This document shows, one piece after another, positions 48,823-62,000 of a DNA stretch of 64,000 bases. A program made the position numbers and the translations under genes. Position 1 is the first letter of the stretch. Each line of letters starts with the position of its first letter. Origin of the DNA: Euptelea pleiosperma (lineage: Eukaryota > Streptophyta > Magnoliopsida > Ranunculales > Eupteleaceae); contig CM068545.1 in NCBI GenBank assembly GCA_035048495.1, positions 40,066,225 to 40,130,224 on the forward strand, read 5' to 3'. The notes under the pieces are model-generated. The model was not told the origin of the DNA. It was given only the letters and a program-made list of their open reading frames with translations, and did not search any database.

Positions 48823-50881
48823 CAATTGTTTTAACGCATTTGATGTGTTGGAACAAGATTAGGGACTGTCGGAACAAGTTTACCCCATTCGTGCGTAAAT
48901 GACTCCAATTGCACTCAGTTTGTGCGTTACATTCCCAAGCTTATAACTAGTGACTTTTGCACAACCGGACCTCGTAATTTGACTCAATATCTTCCATTAC
49001 AATTGTTTTAACACATTTGAACTGTTGAAAAAAGATTCGGGACAGTGGGAACAAGTTTGCTCCATTCGTTCGTCAATGTCTCTAATTGGACTCAGTTTGG
49101 GTGTTACATTCCTAAGCCTATAATTACTGACTTTTTCGTAACCGGACTTCGTATTTTGGCTCAATATCTTGTATTACAATTGTTTTAACACATTTGAAGT
49201 GTTGAACAAGATTCGGGACTGTCGGAACAAGCTTGCCCCATTCGTGCATCAATGTCTCTAATTGGACTCAGTTTGTTTGTTACATTCCGAAGCCTATAAC
49301 TAGTGACTTTTGTGCAACCGGACCTCGTAATTTGACTCAAACTCTTCTATTACTAATGTTTCAACACATTTGCAGTGTTTGAAAAAGATTCGGGACAGTC
49401 GAAACAATTTTGCTCCATTCGTGAGTCAATGTCGCTAATTGGACTCAGTTTGTGTGTTACATTCCGAAGCCTATAACTAGTGACTTTTTCCCAACCGGAC
49501 CCCGTAATTTGACTCAAACTCTTCCACTACTATTATTTCAACACAATTGAAGTGTTGGAACAAGATTTAGGACAGTCGGAAGAAGTTTGCTCCATCCGTT
49601 CGTCAACGTCTTTAATTGGACTCAATTTGTTTGTTACATTCCTAAGCCTATAATTACTTACTTTTTCTTAATCGGACTTCGTAATTTGACTCAATATCTT
49701 CTATTACAATTGTTTCAACACATTTGAAGTGTTGGAACAAGATTCGGGACTGTCGGAACAGGTTTACCGCATTCGTGCGTCAATGACCCTAATTGGACTC
49801 AGTTTGTGCATTACATTCCCAAGCTTATAACTAGTTTCATTTGCACAACCGGATCTCGTAATTTGACTTAGTATCTTCCATTACAATTGTTTCCACACAT
49901 TTGAACTGTTGAAAAAAGATTCGGGACAGTCGGAACAAGTTTGCTCCATTTGTTCGTCAATGTCTCTAATTGGACTCAGATTGGGTGTTACATTCCTAAG
50001 CCTATAATTACTGACTTTTTCGCAACCAGACTTCGTAATTTCACTCAATATCTTCTATTAGAATTGTTTTAACACATTTGAAGTGTTAGAACAAGATTCG
50101 GGACTATAGGAACAAGTTTGTCCCATTCGTGCATCAATGACTCTAATTGGACTCAGTTTGTGCGTCACATTCCAAAGCTTATAACTAGTGAGTTTTGCAC
50201 AACCGGACCTCGTAATTTGACTCAATCTCTTCCATTGTAATTGTTTCAACACATTTGAATTGTTGGAACAAGATTTGGGACAATTGGAACAAGTTTGTTA
50301 TTGACTTTTTCACAACCGGACTTCGTAATTTGACTCAATATCTTCTATTATAATTGTTTTAACACATTTGAAGTGTTGGAACAAGAATCGGGATAGTTGA
50401 AACAAGTTTGTTCCATCCGTGCTTCAATGACTCTAATTGGACTCAGTTTGGTTGTTACATTCAGAAGCCTATAACTAGTGACTTTTGTGCAACCGGACAT
50501 CGTACTTTGACTCAAACTCTTCCATTACTATTGTTTCAACACATTTGAAGTGTTTGAGAAAGATTCGGGACAGTCGCAACAATTTTGCTCCATCCGTGCG
50601 TCAATGTCTCTATTTGGACTCAGTTTGTGTGTTACATTCCGAAGCCTATAACTAGTGACTTTTTCGCAACCGGACCCTGTAATTTGACTCAAACTCTTCC
50701 ATTACTATTGTTTCAACACATTTGAAGTGTATGAACAAGATTTGGGACAGTCGAAAGAAGTTTGCTCCATCCGTTCGTCAATGTCTCTAATTGGACTCAA
50801 TTTGTGTGTTACATTCCTAAGCCTATAATTACTTACTTTTTCGCAATCGGAATCTGTAATTTGACTCAATATCTTCTATTA
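48823..50881 (+). repeat. Recombinant 12-mer unit
   Basis: The left part carries variants private to the block 4 12-mer at 34897: TTCCACAC at 49891 and CATTTGTTC at 49947. The right part carries variants of the 14-mers at 28836 and 42762: ACCGGACCTCG near 50202 and TTTGGGACAATTGG near 50274. The switch lies between about 49,955 and 50,200, in m9-m10. The following 7-mer (50882-52119) again matches the one at 31248. Confidence 0.75.
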
Positions 50882-53800
50882 CAATTGTTTTAACGCATTT
50901 GATGTGTTGGAACAAGATTAGGGACTGTCGGAACAAGTTTACCCCATTCGTGCGTAAATGACTCCAATTGCACTCAGTTTGTGCGTTACATTCCCAAGCT
51001 TATAACTAGTGACTTTTGTACAACCGGACCTCGTAATTTGACTCAATATCTTCCATTACAATTGTTTTAACACATTTGAACTGTTGAAAAAAGATTCGGG
51101 ATAGTTGGAACAAGTTTGCTCCATTCGTTCGTCAATGTCTCTAATTGGACTCAGTTTGGGTGTTACATTCCTAAGCCTATAATTACTGACTTTTTCGTAA
51201 CCGGACTTCGTATTTTGGCTCAATATCTTGTATTACAATTGTTTTAACACATTTGAAGTGTTGAACAAGATTCGGGACTGTCGGAACAAGTTTGCCCCAT
51301 TCGTGCGTCAATGACTCTAATTGGACTCAGTTTGTGCATTATATTACTTAGCTTATAACTAGTGAGTTTTTCACAATCGGACCTCGTAATTTGACTCAAC
51401 ATCTTCTATTACAATTGTTTTAACACATTTGAAGACTTGGAACAAGATTCGGGACAGTCGGAACAAGTTTGCTCCGTTCGTGCGTCAATGGCTATAATTG
51501 GACTCAGTTTGTGCGTTACACTCCTAAGCTTATAACAAGTGACTTTTTCGCAACCGGATCTCGTAATTTGACTCAATCTGTTCCATTGCAATTGTTTCAA
51601 CACATTTAAAGTCTTGGAACAAGATTCGGGACAATCGAAACAAGTTTGCTCCATCCGTGCGTCAATGTCTCTAATTGGACTCAGTTTGGTTGTTACATTC
51701 CGAAGCCTATAACTAGTGACTTTTGTGCAACCGGACATCGTAATTTGACTCAAACTCTTCCATTACTATTGTTTCAACACATTTGAAGTGTTTGAGAAAG
51801 ATTCGGGAAAGTCGCAACAATTTTGCTCCATCCGTGCGTAATTGTCTCTATTTGGACTCAGTTTGTGTGTTACATTCCGAAGCCTATAACTAGTGACTTT
51901 TTCGCAACCGGACCCTGTAATTTGACTCAAACTCTTCCATTACTATTGTTTCAACATATTTGAATTGTACGAACAAGATTTGGGACAGTCGAAAGAAGTT
52001 TGCTCTATCCGTTCGTCAATGTCTCTAATTGGACTTAAGTTGTGTGTTACATTCCTAAGCCTATAATTACTTACTTTTTCGCAATCGGAATCTGTAATTT
52101 GACTCAATATCTTCTATTTCAATTGTTTTAACGCATTTGATGTGTTGGAACAAGATTAGGGACTGTCGGAACAAGTTTACGCCATTCGTGCGTAAATGAC
52201 TCCAATTGCACTCAGTTTGTGCGTTACATTCCCAAGCTTATAACTAGTGACTTTTGCACAACCGGACCTCGTAATTTGACTCAATATCTTCCATTACAAT
52301 TGTTTTAACACATTTGAACTGTTGAAAAAAGATTCGGGACAGTCGGAACAAGTTTGCTCCATTCGTTCGTCAATGTGTCTAATTGGACTCAGTTTGGGTG
52401 TTACATTCCTAAGCCTATAATTACTGACTTTTTCGTAACCGGACTTCGTATTTTGGCTCAATATCTTGTATTACAATTGTTTTAACACATTTGAAGTGTT
52501 GAACAAGATTCGGGACTGTCGGAACAAGTTTGCCCCATTCGTGCGTCAATGACTCTAATTGGACTCAGTTTGTGCGTTACATTCCTTAGCTTATAACTAG
52601 TGACTTTTTCACAACCGGACCTCGTAATTCGACTCAATATCTTCTATTACAATTGTTTTAACACATTTGAAGACTTGGAACAAGATTCGGGACAGTCGGA
52701 ACAAGTTTGCTCCGTTCGTGCGTCAATGGCTATAATTGGACTCAGTTTGTGCGTTACACTCCTAAGCTTATAACAAGTGACTTTTTCGCAACCGGATCTC
52801 GTAATTTGACTCAATCTGTTCCATTGCAATTGTTTCAACACATTTAAAGTCTTGGAACAAGATTCGGGACAATCGAAACAAGTTTGCTCCATCCGTGCGT
52901 CAATGTCTCTAATTGGACTCAGTTTGTTTGTTACATTCCGAAGCCTATAAATAGTGACTTTTGTGCAACCGGACCTCGTAATTTGACTCAAACTCTTCTA
53001 TTACTAATGTTTCAACACATTTGCAGTGTTTGAAAAAGATCGGGACAGTCGAAACAATTTTGCTCCATCCGTGCGTCAACGTCGCTAATTGGACTCAGTT
53101 TGTGTGTTACATTCCGAAGCCTATAACTAGTGACTTTTTCGCAACCGGACCCCGTAATTTGACTCAAACTCTTCCATTACTATTATTTCAACACATTTGA
53201 AGTGTTGGAACAAGATTTAGGACAGTCGGAAGAAGTTTGCTCCATCCGTTCGTCAACGTCTTTAATTGGACTCAATTTGTTTGTTACATTCCTAAGCCTA
53301 TAATTACTTACTTTTTCGCAATCGGACTTCGTAATTTGACTCAATATCTTCTATTACAATTGTTTCAACACATTTGAAGTGTTGGAACAAGATTCGGGAC
53401 TGTCGGAACAGGTTTACCGCATTCGTGCGTCAATGACCCTAATTGGACTCAGTTTGTGCATTACATTCCCAAGCTTATAACTAGTTTCGTTTGCACAACC
53501 GGATCTCGTAATTTGACTTAGTATCTTCCATTACAATTGTTTCAACACATTTGAACTGTTGAAAAAAGATTCGGGACAGTCGGAACAAGTTTGCTCCATT
53601 CGTTCGTCAATGTCTCTAATTGGACTCAGATTGGGTGTTACATTCCTAAGCCTATAATTACTGACTTTTTCGCAACCAGACTTCGTAATTTCACTCAATA
53701 TCTTCTATTAGAATTGTTTTAACACATTTGAAGTGTTAGAACAAGATTCGGGACTATAGGAACAAGTTTGTCCCATTCGTGCATCAATGACTCTAATTGG

Positions 53801-56519
53801 ACTCAGTTTGTGCGTCACATTCCAAAGCTTATAACTAGTGAGTTTTGCACAATCGGCCTCGTAATTTGACTCAATCTCTTCCATTGTAATTGTTTCAACA
53901 CATTTGAAGTGTTGGAACAAGATTCGGGACAATCGGAACAAGTTTGTTATTGACTTTTTCACAATCGGACTTCGTAATTTGACTCAATATCTTCTATTAT
54001 AATTGTTTTAACACATTTGAAGTGTTGGAACAAGAATCGGGATAGTTGAAACAAGTTTGTTCCATCCGTGCGTCAATTACTCTAATTGGACTCAGTTTGG
54101 TTGTTACATTCCGAAGCCTATAACTAGTGACTTTTGTGCAACTGGACATCGTAATTTGACTCAAACTCTTCCATTACTATTGTTTCAACACATTTGAAGT
54201 GTTTGAGAAAGATTCGGGACAGTCGCAACAATTTTGCTCCATCCGTGAGTCAATGTCTCTATTTGGACTCAGTTTGTGTGTTACATTCCGAAGCCTATAA
54301 CTAGTGACTTTTTCGCAACCGGACCCTGTAATTTGAATCAAACTCTTCCATTACTATTGTTTCAAAACATTTGAAGTGTATGAACAAGATTTGGGACAGT
54401 CTAAAGAAGTTTGCTCCATCCGTTTGTCAATGTCTCTAATTGGACTCAATTTGTGTGTTACATTCCTAAGCCTATAATTACTTACTTTTTCGCAATCGAA
54501 ATCTGTAATTTGACTCAATATCTTCTATTACACTTGTTTTAACGCATTTGATGTGTTGGAACAAGATTAGGGACTGTCGGAACAAGTTTACCCCATTCGT
54601 GCGTAAATGACTCCAATTGCACTCAGTTTGTGCGTTACATTCCCAAGCTTATAACTAGTGACTTTTGCACAACCGGACCTCGTAATTTGACTCAATATCT
54701 TCCATTACAATTGTTTTAACACATTTGAACTGTTGAAAAAAGATTCGGGACAGTGGGAACAAGTTTGCTCCATTCGTTCGTCAATGTCTCTAATTGGACT
54801 CAGTTTGGGTGTTACATTCCTAAGCCTATAATTACTGACTTTTTCGTAACCGGACTTCGTATTTTGGCTCAATATCTTGTATTACAATTGTTTTAACACA
54901 TTTGAAGTGTTGAACAAGATTCGGGACTGTCGGAACAAGCTTGCCCCATTCGTGCATCAATGTCTCTAATTGGACTCAGTTTGTTTGTTACATTCCGAAG
55001 CCTATAACTAGTGACTTTTGTGCAACCGGACCTCGTAATTTGACTCAAACTCTTCTATTACTAATGTTTCAACACATTTGCAGTGTTTGAAAAAGATTCG
55101 GGACAGTCGAAACAATTTTGCTCCATTCGTGAGTCAATGTCGCTAATTGGACTCAGTTTGTGTGTTACATTCCGAAGCCTATAACTAGTGACTTTTTCGC
55201 AACCGGACCCCGTAATTTGACTCAAACTCTTCCACTACTATTATTTCAACACATTTGAAGTGTTGGAACAAGATTTAGGACTGTCGGAAGAAGTTTGCTC
55301 CATCCGTTCGTCAACGTCTTTAATTGGACTCAATTTGTTTGTTACATTCCTAAGCCTATAATTACTTACTTTTTCTTAATCGGACTTCGTAATTTGACTC
55401 AATATCTTCTATTACAATTGTTTCAACACATTTGAAGTGTTGGAACAAGATTCGGGACTGTCGGAACAGGTTTACCGCATTCGTGCGTCAATGACCCTAA
55501 TTGGACTCAGTTTGTGCGTTACATTCCCAAGCTTATAACTAGTTTCATTTGCATAACCGGATCTCATAATTTGACTTAGTATCTTCCATTACAATTGTTT
55601 CAACACATTTGAACTGTTGAAAAAAGATTCGGGACAGTCTGAACAAGTTTGCTCCATTCGTTCGTCAATGTCTCTAATTGGACTCAGATTGGGTGTTACA
55701 TTCGTAAGCCTATAATTACTGACTTTTTCGCAACCAGACTTCGTAATTTCACTCAATATCTTCTATTAGAATTGTTTTAACACATTTGAAGTGTTAGAAC
55801 AAGATTCGGGACTATAGGAACAAGTTTGTCCCATTCGTGCATTAATGACTCTAATTGGACTCAGTTTGTGCGTCACATTCCAAAGCTTATAACTAGTGAG
55901 TTTTGCAGAACCGGACCTCGTAATTTGACTCAATCTCTTCCATTGTAATTGTTTCAACACATTTGAAGTGTTGGAACAAGATTCGGGACAATCGGAACAA
56001 GTTCGTTATTGACTTTTTCACAACCGGACTTCGTAATTTGACTCAATATCTTCTATTATAATTGTTTTAACACATTTGAAGTGTTGGAACAAGAATCGGG
56101 ATAGTTGAAACAAGTTTGTTCCATCCGTGCGTCAATGACTCTAATTGGACTCAGTTTGGTTGTTACATTCCGAAGCCTATACCTAGTGACTTTTGTGCAA
56201 CTGGACATCGTAATTTGACTCAAACTCTTCCATTACTATTGTTTCAACACATTTGAAGTGTTTGAGAAAGATTCAGGACAGTCGCAACAATTTTGCTCCA
56301 TCCGTGCGTCAATGTCTCTATTTGGACTCAGTTTGTGTGTTACATTCCGAAGCCTATAACTAGTGACTTTTTCGCAACCGGACCCTGTAATTTGACTCAA
56401 ACTCTTCCATTACTATTGTTTCAACACATTTTAAGTGTATGAACAAGATTTGGGACAGTCGAAAGAAGTTTGCTCCATCCGTTCGTCAATGTCTCTAATT
56501 GGACTCAATTTGTGTGTTA

Positions 56520-56524
56520 CATTC
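56520..56524. repeat. Target-site duplication CATTC, left of solo LTR copy 3
   Basis: Pairs with CATTC at 59029-59033. Confidence 0.9.
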
Positions 56525-57600
56525 TGAAAGTAGGAATTTTCCGCGTCGTTGGTTACGGAAACCCTAACTTCAACAAGATTTGTAATTTGATCCGATTATC
56601 CTGCAAAATTTGAAAATTTTGTATAGCAGTTTCGTGTCGGATGTCGATCCGCACTCGGAGTTAGTGTGTGTAATTCAAAAACATGAAATGACGGATTGTT
56701 GCGAGCAAAATAGAGAGGTGAGACTTGTGATTAAAAGCGATTTTAAAACATTATTTTTTTTTAGAGGATTATCTCGAACCACGGATAACTACATTAACAA
56801 AGATAATAAACAAAAGATGTAAATAACTTGAACTAATTTATTCATGAATCCAAAAACAATTACAAAATCTGCGTCATAATGAGCAATAAAACAACCTAAC
56901 TAAAAAGCGAATAAAAAATTGATAGAGAGAGAAACTAATTTTTGAGAGAGAAAACTAGGGAGACAAACTAAATGAGAAGGAGAGAGAAAGTCCTAGAGAG
57001 AGAAGAGAGATTTTTTTTTTCTTGGACTTACCTCGAAAGTGTAGCCATGAGATGAAATCGGCCGAGACAGATGAAAAGGTGGGTTGGCCATGTGACGTGG
57101 TGGTGCCCGTATGAACTTGAGGAGAAGCTGATGGTAGCGACTTGTGGAGAGGATAAACCGTTGTGGAGATCTGATAGAAGCATCGCTATGTGCTCGTGCC
57201 AATAGAAGGACCACTAGTTTGGAGATAATGGAGGAGGATGGCAGTGGATACCATCGGTGTTAATGGGTGACAGTGGTGGAAATGATGAGGTGCTGTGATG
57301 TTTGATGAAGACGGTGGTGGCAGCAACGTGGTTGAGGCGGAGTGGGGCTGTGATGGCAACCCGTTCTTGCTGGTTCGCCCAGCAAGAACAATGGTGGATG
57401 GATGGGATGAGCGTAGAGACGATGGGAGAGGAAAGATGGGGTAGTCAAAAACCGTAGAGACGAAGGGAGAGGAAAGATGGGGTAGTAAAAAAACGTGGAG
57501 GTTTTGAAGATGGATTATGGCCGCAAGGAAGACGTTCAGTCTATGTGCACTGAAGGTGAGAGGGCAGCAGGCGGTAGCAAGGAGGAGGGGAGCACTGACG

Positions 57601-57818
57601 GCCGGAGTTGCAGGTCTGCAACTCCGGCGTTGAGAAAACGGTAATGACCAAAAAAAAACGAAAACGAAAACGAAAAAGATGAGAAGAAAAAGAAAAAGAA
57701 GAAGAAGAAGAAGAAGAAGAAGAAGAAGAAGAACAAGAACAAGAAGAAGAAGAAGAAGAAGAAGAAGGAGAAGGAGATGGATGCCTTACCAGTCGACCGG
57801 AGTTGCAGGCAACTCCGG
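57601..57818. repeat. Hairpin-GAA-hairpin cassette, LTR copy 3
   Basis: Inverted repeats at 57601-57613/57616-57628 and 57797-57806/57809-57818. A G-to-A change at 57796 shortens the second hairpin to 10-bp arms. Confidence 0.85.
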
Positions 57819-57965
57819 CGAAGAAGAAGAAGATGAAGAAAAGGAGAAAGAGAAAAGAAGAAAAAGAAGAAGAATGGGGCCAAGGGTGAATGCGGGATTG
57901 ATAGGGGGAGAGAAAGGAGAAGATTTGAGGGGGATTAGGGTTCGAACGAACCCTTCTCCCTCATC

Positions 57966-57972
57966 TTATAAA
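57966..57972 (-). promoter_or_regulatory. TATA-like box of LTR copy 3
   Basis: TTTATAA on the minus strand in unchanged context, 3 bp from the palindrome at 57976-58001. Confidence 0.5.
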
Positions 57973-57975
57973 GCT

Positions 57976-58001
57976 CCCTATTTCCATTAATGGAAATAGG
58001 G
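57976..58001. repeat. 26-bp perfect palindrome, LTR copy 3
   Basis: Identical to the palindromes at 26477 and 40401. Confidence 0.9.
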
Positions 58002-58080
58002 TATTTTTTGAAAATAAAAAATATTTTTTTTTTTTTTTTTTTTAAGTAAAAACCTACTTTTCTATGGGGAATCTCCCCAA

Positions 58081-58135
58081 TTAGTGGACCCCACATTTAA
58101 TTAAAATTATTTTTGAAATTCGCGGGGTCCACTAA
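58081..58135. repeat. U3 inverted repeat, LTR copy 3
   Basis: Arms at 58081-58092 and 58124-58135, perfect over 12 bp. Confidence 0.88.
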
Positions 58136-58295
58136 CTGGTCGGACAGCGGGTCGATGATGATGGGCCCGGCTACTGGCCCACATGGACTGATGATGTCCA
58201 TCGTCTCACAAGATGATGTGACAGGCATTCTAAAGGCGATCGGATGGATGGTGACTTGATTGGGACCCAGATTGGTAGATCGACGGATCTATAGA

Positions 58296-58367
58296 GATCC
58301 AACGGTCCGATTGAAGATCCAACGGTCCGATTGAAGATCCAACGGTCCGATGGAAGATCCAACGGTC
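58296..58367. repeat. U3 tandem repeats, 20-bp unit, copy 3
   Basis: Three full units and a partial one, as in the other LTR copies. Confidence 0.85.
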
Positions 58368-59028
58368 AGAAAGCTAAGGGAGATGAGATAGAGCTGATAG
58401 GCAGGAGTTCTGGGGTTAGGTCAGTAGATTCGAGGATCGAGAGATGAAGAGAGAGAGAGAATAAGGAGAGATGAGAGAAAAAGTATCAAAAAAAATGGAA
58501 AAAAGCACTGGCGGAGGGTCTGGAACCCTGGTCTTCACTGTGACCATCCTCACGCTTCTCCAGTAGAGTCGACCATCATTCTTTGCTGACTCATGTGGCT
58601 TTAAACGCTTTGGTCCGTCTCTTGGTCATTGGCTCTCCTACTCTCTTCGTTCTTTGGGCCGGCTTTTTGGTCCTCTTATTCAGCCCATATTTGGCCCATA
58701 TCTTCTAGTTATAGCATGTGGGCTTGTTAAGCTTTGATAATGGGCTTTCATGATCGATTTGGGCCCACAAGTCTCGAAAATCGTCCCATCGGGGTTTCCT
58801 GCGACAGAAGAAGCGCGTAATGAGACTTTATCAGAACGGCTTAATATTTAGACTTTCGAAAATGTGTTTAATGCATGCAAATATACCATTTCGTCCAAAA
58901 AAGTGTGTTTTACACAATGAGATAGACTCTTACGTAGAAAAGTGGATAATTAGAGCAGTTTTACGTAGGAGAGTGCGATAACGCTAACAGGATAAGTGCT
59001 TAAAATAAGCACTTTTGAGCGAATATCA

Positions 59029-62000
59029 CATTCCTAAGCCTATAATTACTTACTTTTTCGCAATCGGAATCCGTAATTTGACTCAATATCTTCTATTACA
59101 ATTGTTTTAACGCATTTGATGTGTTGGAACAAGATTAGGGACTGTCGGAACAAGTTTACCCCATTCGTGCGTAAATGACTCCAATTGCACTCAGTTTGTG
59201 CGTTACATTCCCAAGCTTATAACTAGTGACTTTTGCACAACCGGACCTCGTAATTTGACTCAATATCTTCCATTACAATTGTTTTAACACATTTGAACTG
59301 TTGAAAAAAGATTCGGGACAGTGGGAACAAGTTTGCTCCATTCGTTCGTCAATGTCTCTAATTGGACACAGTTTGGGTGTTACATTCCTAAGTCTATAAT
59401 TACTGACTTTTTCGTATCCGGACTTCGTATTTTGGCTCAATATCTTGTATTACAATTGTTTTAACACATTTGAAGTGTTGAACAAGATTCGGGACTGTCG
59501 GAACAAGTTTGCCCCATTCGTGCGTCAATGACTCTAATTGGACTCAGTTTGTGCGTTACATTCCTTAGCTTATAACTAGTGACTTTTTCACAACCGGACC
59601 TCGTAATTCGACTCAATATCTTCTATTACAATTGTTTTAACACATTTGAAGACTTGGAACAAGATTCGGGACAGTCGGAACAAGTTTGCTCCGTTCGTGC
59701 GTCAATGGCTATAATTGGACTCAGTTTGTGCGTTACACTCCTAAGCTTATAACAAGTGACTTTTTCGCAACCGGATCTCGTAATTTGACTCAATCTGTTC
59801 CATTGCAATTGTTTCAACACATTTAAAGTCTTAGAACAAGATTCGGGACAATCGAAACAAGTTTGCTCCATCCGTGCGTCAATGTCTCTAATTGGACTCA
59901 GTTTGTTTGTTACATTCCGAAGCCTATAACTAGTGACTTTTGTGCAACCAGACATCGTAATTTGACTCAAACTCTTCCATTACTATTGTTTCAACACATT
60001 TGAAGTGTTTGAGAAAGATTCGGGACAGTCGCAACAATTTTGCTCCATCCGTGCGTCAATGTCTCTATTTGGACTCAGTTTGTGTGTTACATTCCGAAGC
60101 CTATAACTAGTGACTTTTTCGCAACCGGACCCTGTAATTTGACTCAAACTCATCCATTACTATTGTTTCAACATATTTGAATTGTACGAACAAGATTTGG
60201 GACAGTCGAAAGAAGTTTGCTCTATCCGTTCGTCAATGTCTCTAATTGGACTTAATTTGTGTGTTACATTCCTAAGCCTATAATTACTTACTTTTTCGCA
60301 ATCGGAATCTGTAATTTGACTCAATATCTTCTATTTCAATTGTTTTAACGCATTTGATGTGTTGGAACAAGATTAGGGACTGTCGGAACAAGTTTACCCC
60401 ATTCGTGCGTAAATGACTCCAATTGCACTCAGTTTGTGCGTTACATTCCCAAGCTTATAACTAGTGACTTTTGCACAACCGGACCTCGTAATTTGACTCA
60501 GTATCTTCCATTACAATTGTTTTAACACATTTGAACTGTTGCAAAAAGATTCGGGACAGTCGGAACAAGTTTGCTCCATTCGTTCGTCAATGTGTCTAAT
60601 TGGACTCAGTTTGGGTGTTACATTCCTAAGCCTATAATTACTGACTTTTTCGTAACCGGACTTCGTATTTTGGCTCAATCTCTTGTATTACAATTGTTTT
60701 AACACATTTGAAGTGTTGAACAAGATTCGGGACTGTCGGAACAAGTTTGCCCCATTCGTGCGTCAATGACTCTAATTGGACTCAGTTTGTGCGTTACATT
60801 CCTTAGCTTATAACTAGTGACTTTTTCACAACCGGACCTCGTAATTCGACTCAATATCTTCTATTACAATTGTTTTAACACATTTGAAGACTTGGAACAA
60901 GATTCGGGACAGTCGGAACAAGTTTGCTCCGTTCGTGCGTCAATGGCTATAATTGGACTCAGTTTGTGCGTTACACTCCTAAGCTTATAACAAGTGACTT
61001 TTTTGCAACCGGATCTCGTAATTTGACTCAATCTGTTCCATTGCAATTGTTTCAACACATTTAAAGTCTTGGAACAAGATTCGGGACAATCGAAACAAGT
61101 TTGCTCCATCCGTGCGTCAATGTCTCTAATTGGACTCAGTTTGTTTGTTACTTTCCGAAGCCTATAAATAGTGACTTTTGTGCAACCGGACCTCGTAATT
61201 TGACTCAAACTCTTCTATTACTAATGTTTCAACACATTTGCAGTGTTTGAAAAAGATCGGGACAGTCGAAACAATTTTGCTCCATCCGTGCGTCAACGTC
61301 GCTAATTGGACTCAGTATGTGTGTTACATTCCGAAGCCTATAACTAGTGACTTTGTCGCAACCGGACCCCGTAATTTGACTCAAACTCTTCCATTACTAT
61401 TATTTCAACACATTTGAAGTGTTGGAACAAGATTTAGGACAGTCGGAAGAAGTTTGCTCCATCCGTTCGTCAACGTCTTTAATTGGACTCAATTTGTTTG
61501 TTACATTCTTAAGCCTATAATTACTTACTTTTTCGCAATCGGACTTCGTAATTTGACTCAATATCTTCTATTACAATTGTTTCAACACATTTGAAGTGTT
61601 GGAACAAGATTCGGGACTGTCGGAACAGGGGTACCGCATTCGTGCGTCAATGACCCTAATTGGACTCAGTTTGTGCTTTACATTCCCAAGCTTATAACTA
61701 GTTTCATTTGCACAACCGGATCTCGTAATTTGACTTAGTATCTTCCATTACAATTGTTTCAACACATTTGAACTGTTGAAAAAAGATTCGGGACAGTCGG
61801 AACAAGTTTGCTCCATTCGTTCGTCAATGTCTCTAATTGGACTCAGATTGGGTGTTACATTCCTAAGCCTATAATTACTGACTTTTTCGCAACCAGACTT
61901 CGTAATTTCACTCAATATCTTCTATTAGAATTGTTTTAACACATTTGAAGTGTTAGAACAAGATTCGGGACTATAGGAACAAGTTTGTCCCATTCGTGCA

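Larger units (their letters stand above)
41454..56524 (+). repeat. 177-bp satellite array, block 5 (+), higher-order units
   Basis: Units from m1: 7-mer 41524-42761, 14-mer 42762-45173, 7-mer 45174-46411, 14-mer 46412-48822, 12-mer 48823-50881, 7-mer 50882-52119, 14-mer 52120-54530, and a 12-mer cut by the LTR at 54531-56524. Compared with block 4 there is one more 7+14 pair (3650 bp). 45174-50881 is a 33-monomer period of 5708 bp that starts again at 50882. A one-base insertion in the first m1 (TTTTAAACGC near 41530) separates it from its block 4 counterpart. Confidence 0.95.
56525..59028 (-). mobile_element. Solo LTR copy 3, Athila-like
   Basis: 2504 bp with the same ends and flanks as copies 1 and 2. 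Private differences include GTCGACCGG at about 57793 (GTCGGCCGG in the others), TTCTAAAGG near 58229 and TTTACACAATG near 58909. Only a handful of substitutions distinguish it from copy 2, so the duplication is young. Confidence 0.9.

Noticed and set aside
25029..59028. Three independent insertions of the same LTR family into a preferred satellite site
   Set aside because: Possible in principle, but the copies share satellite variants on both sides, the same truncated 12-mer context and near-identical sequence, which duplication explains more simply.
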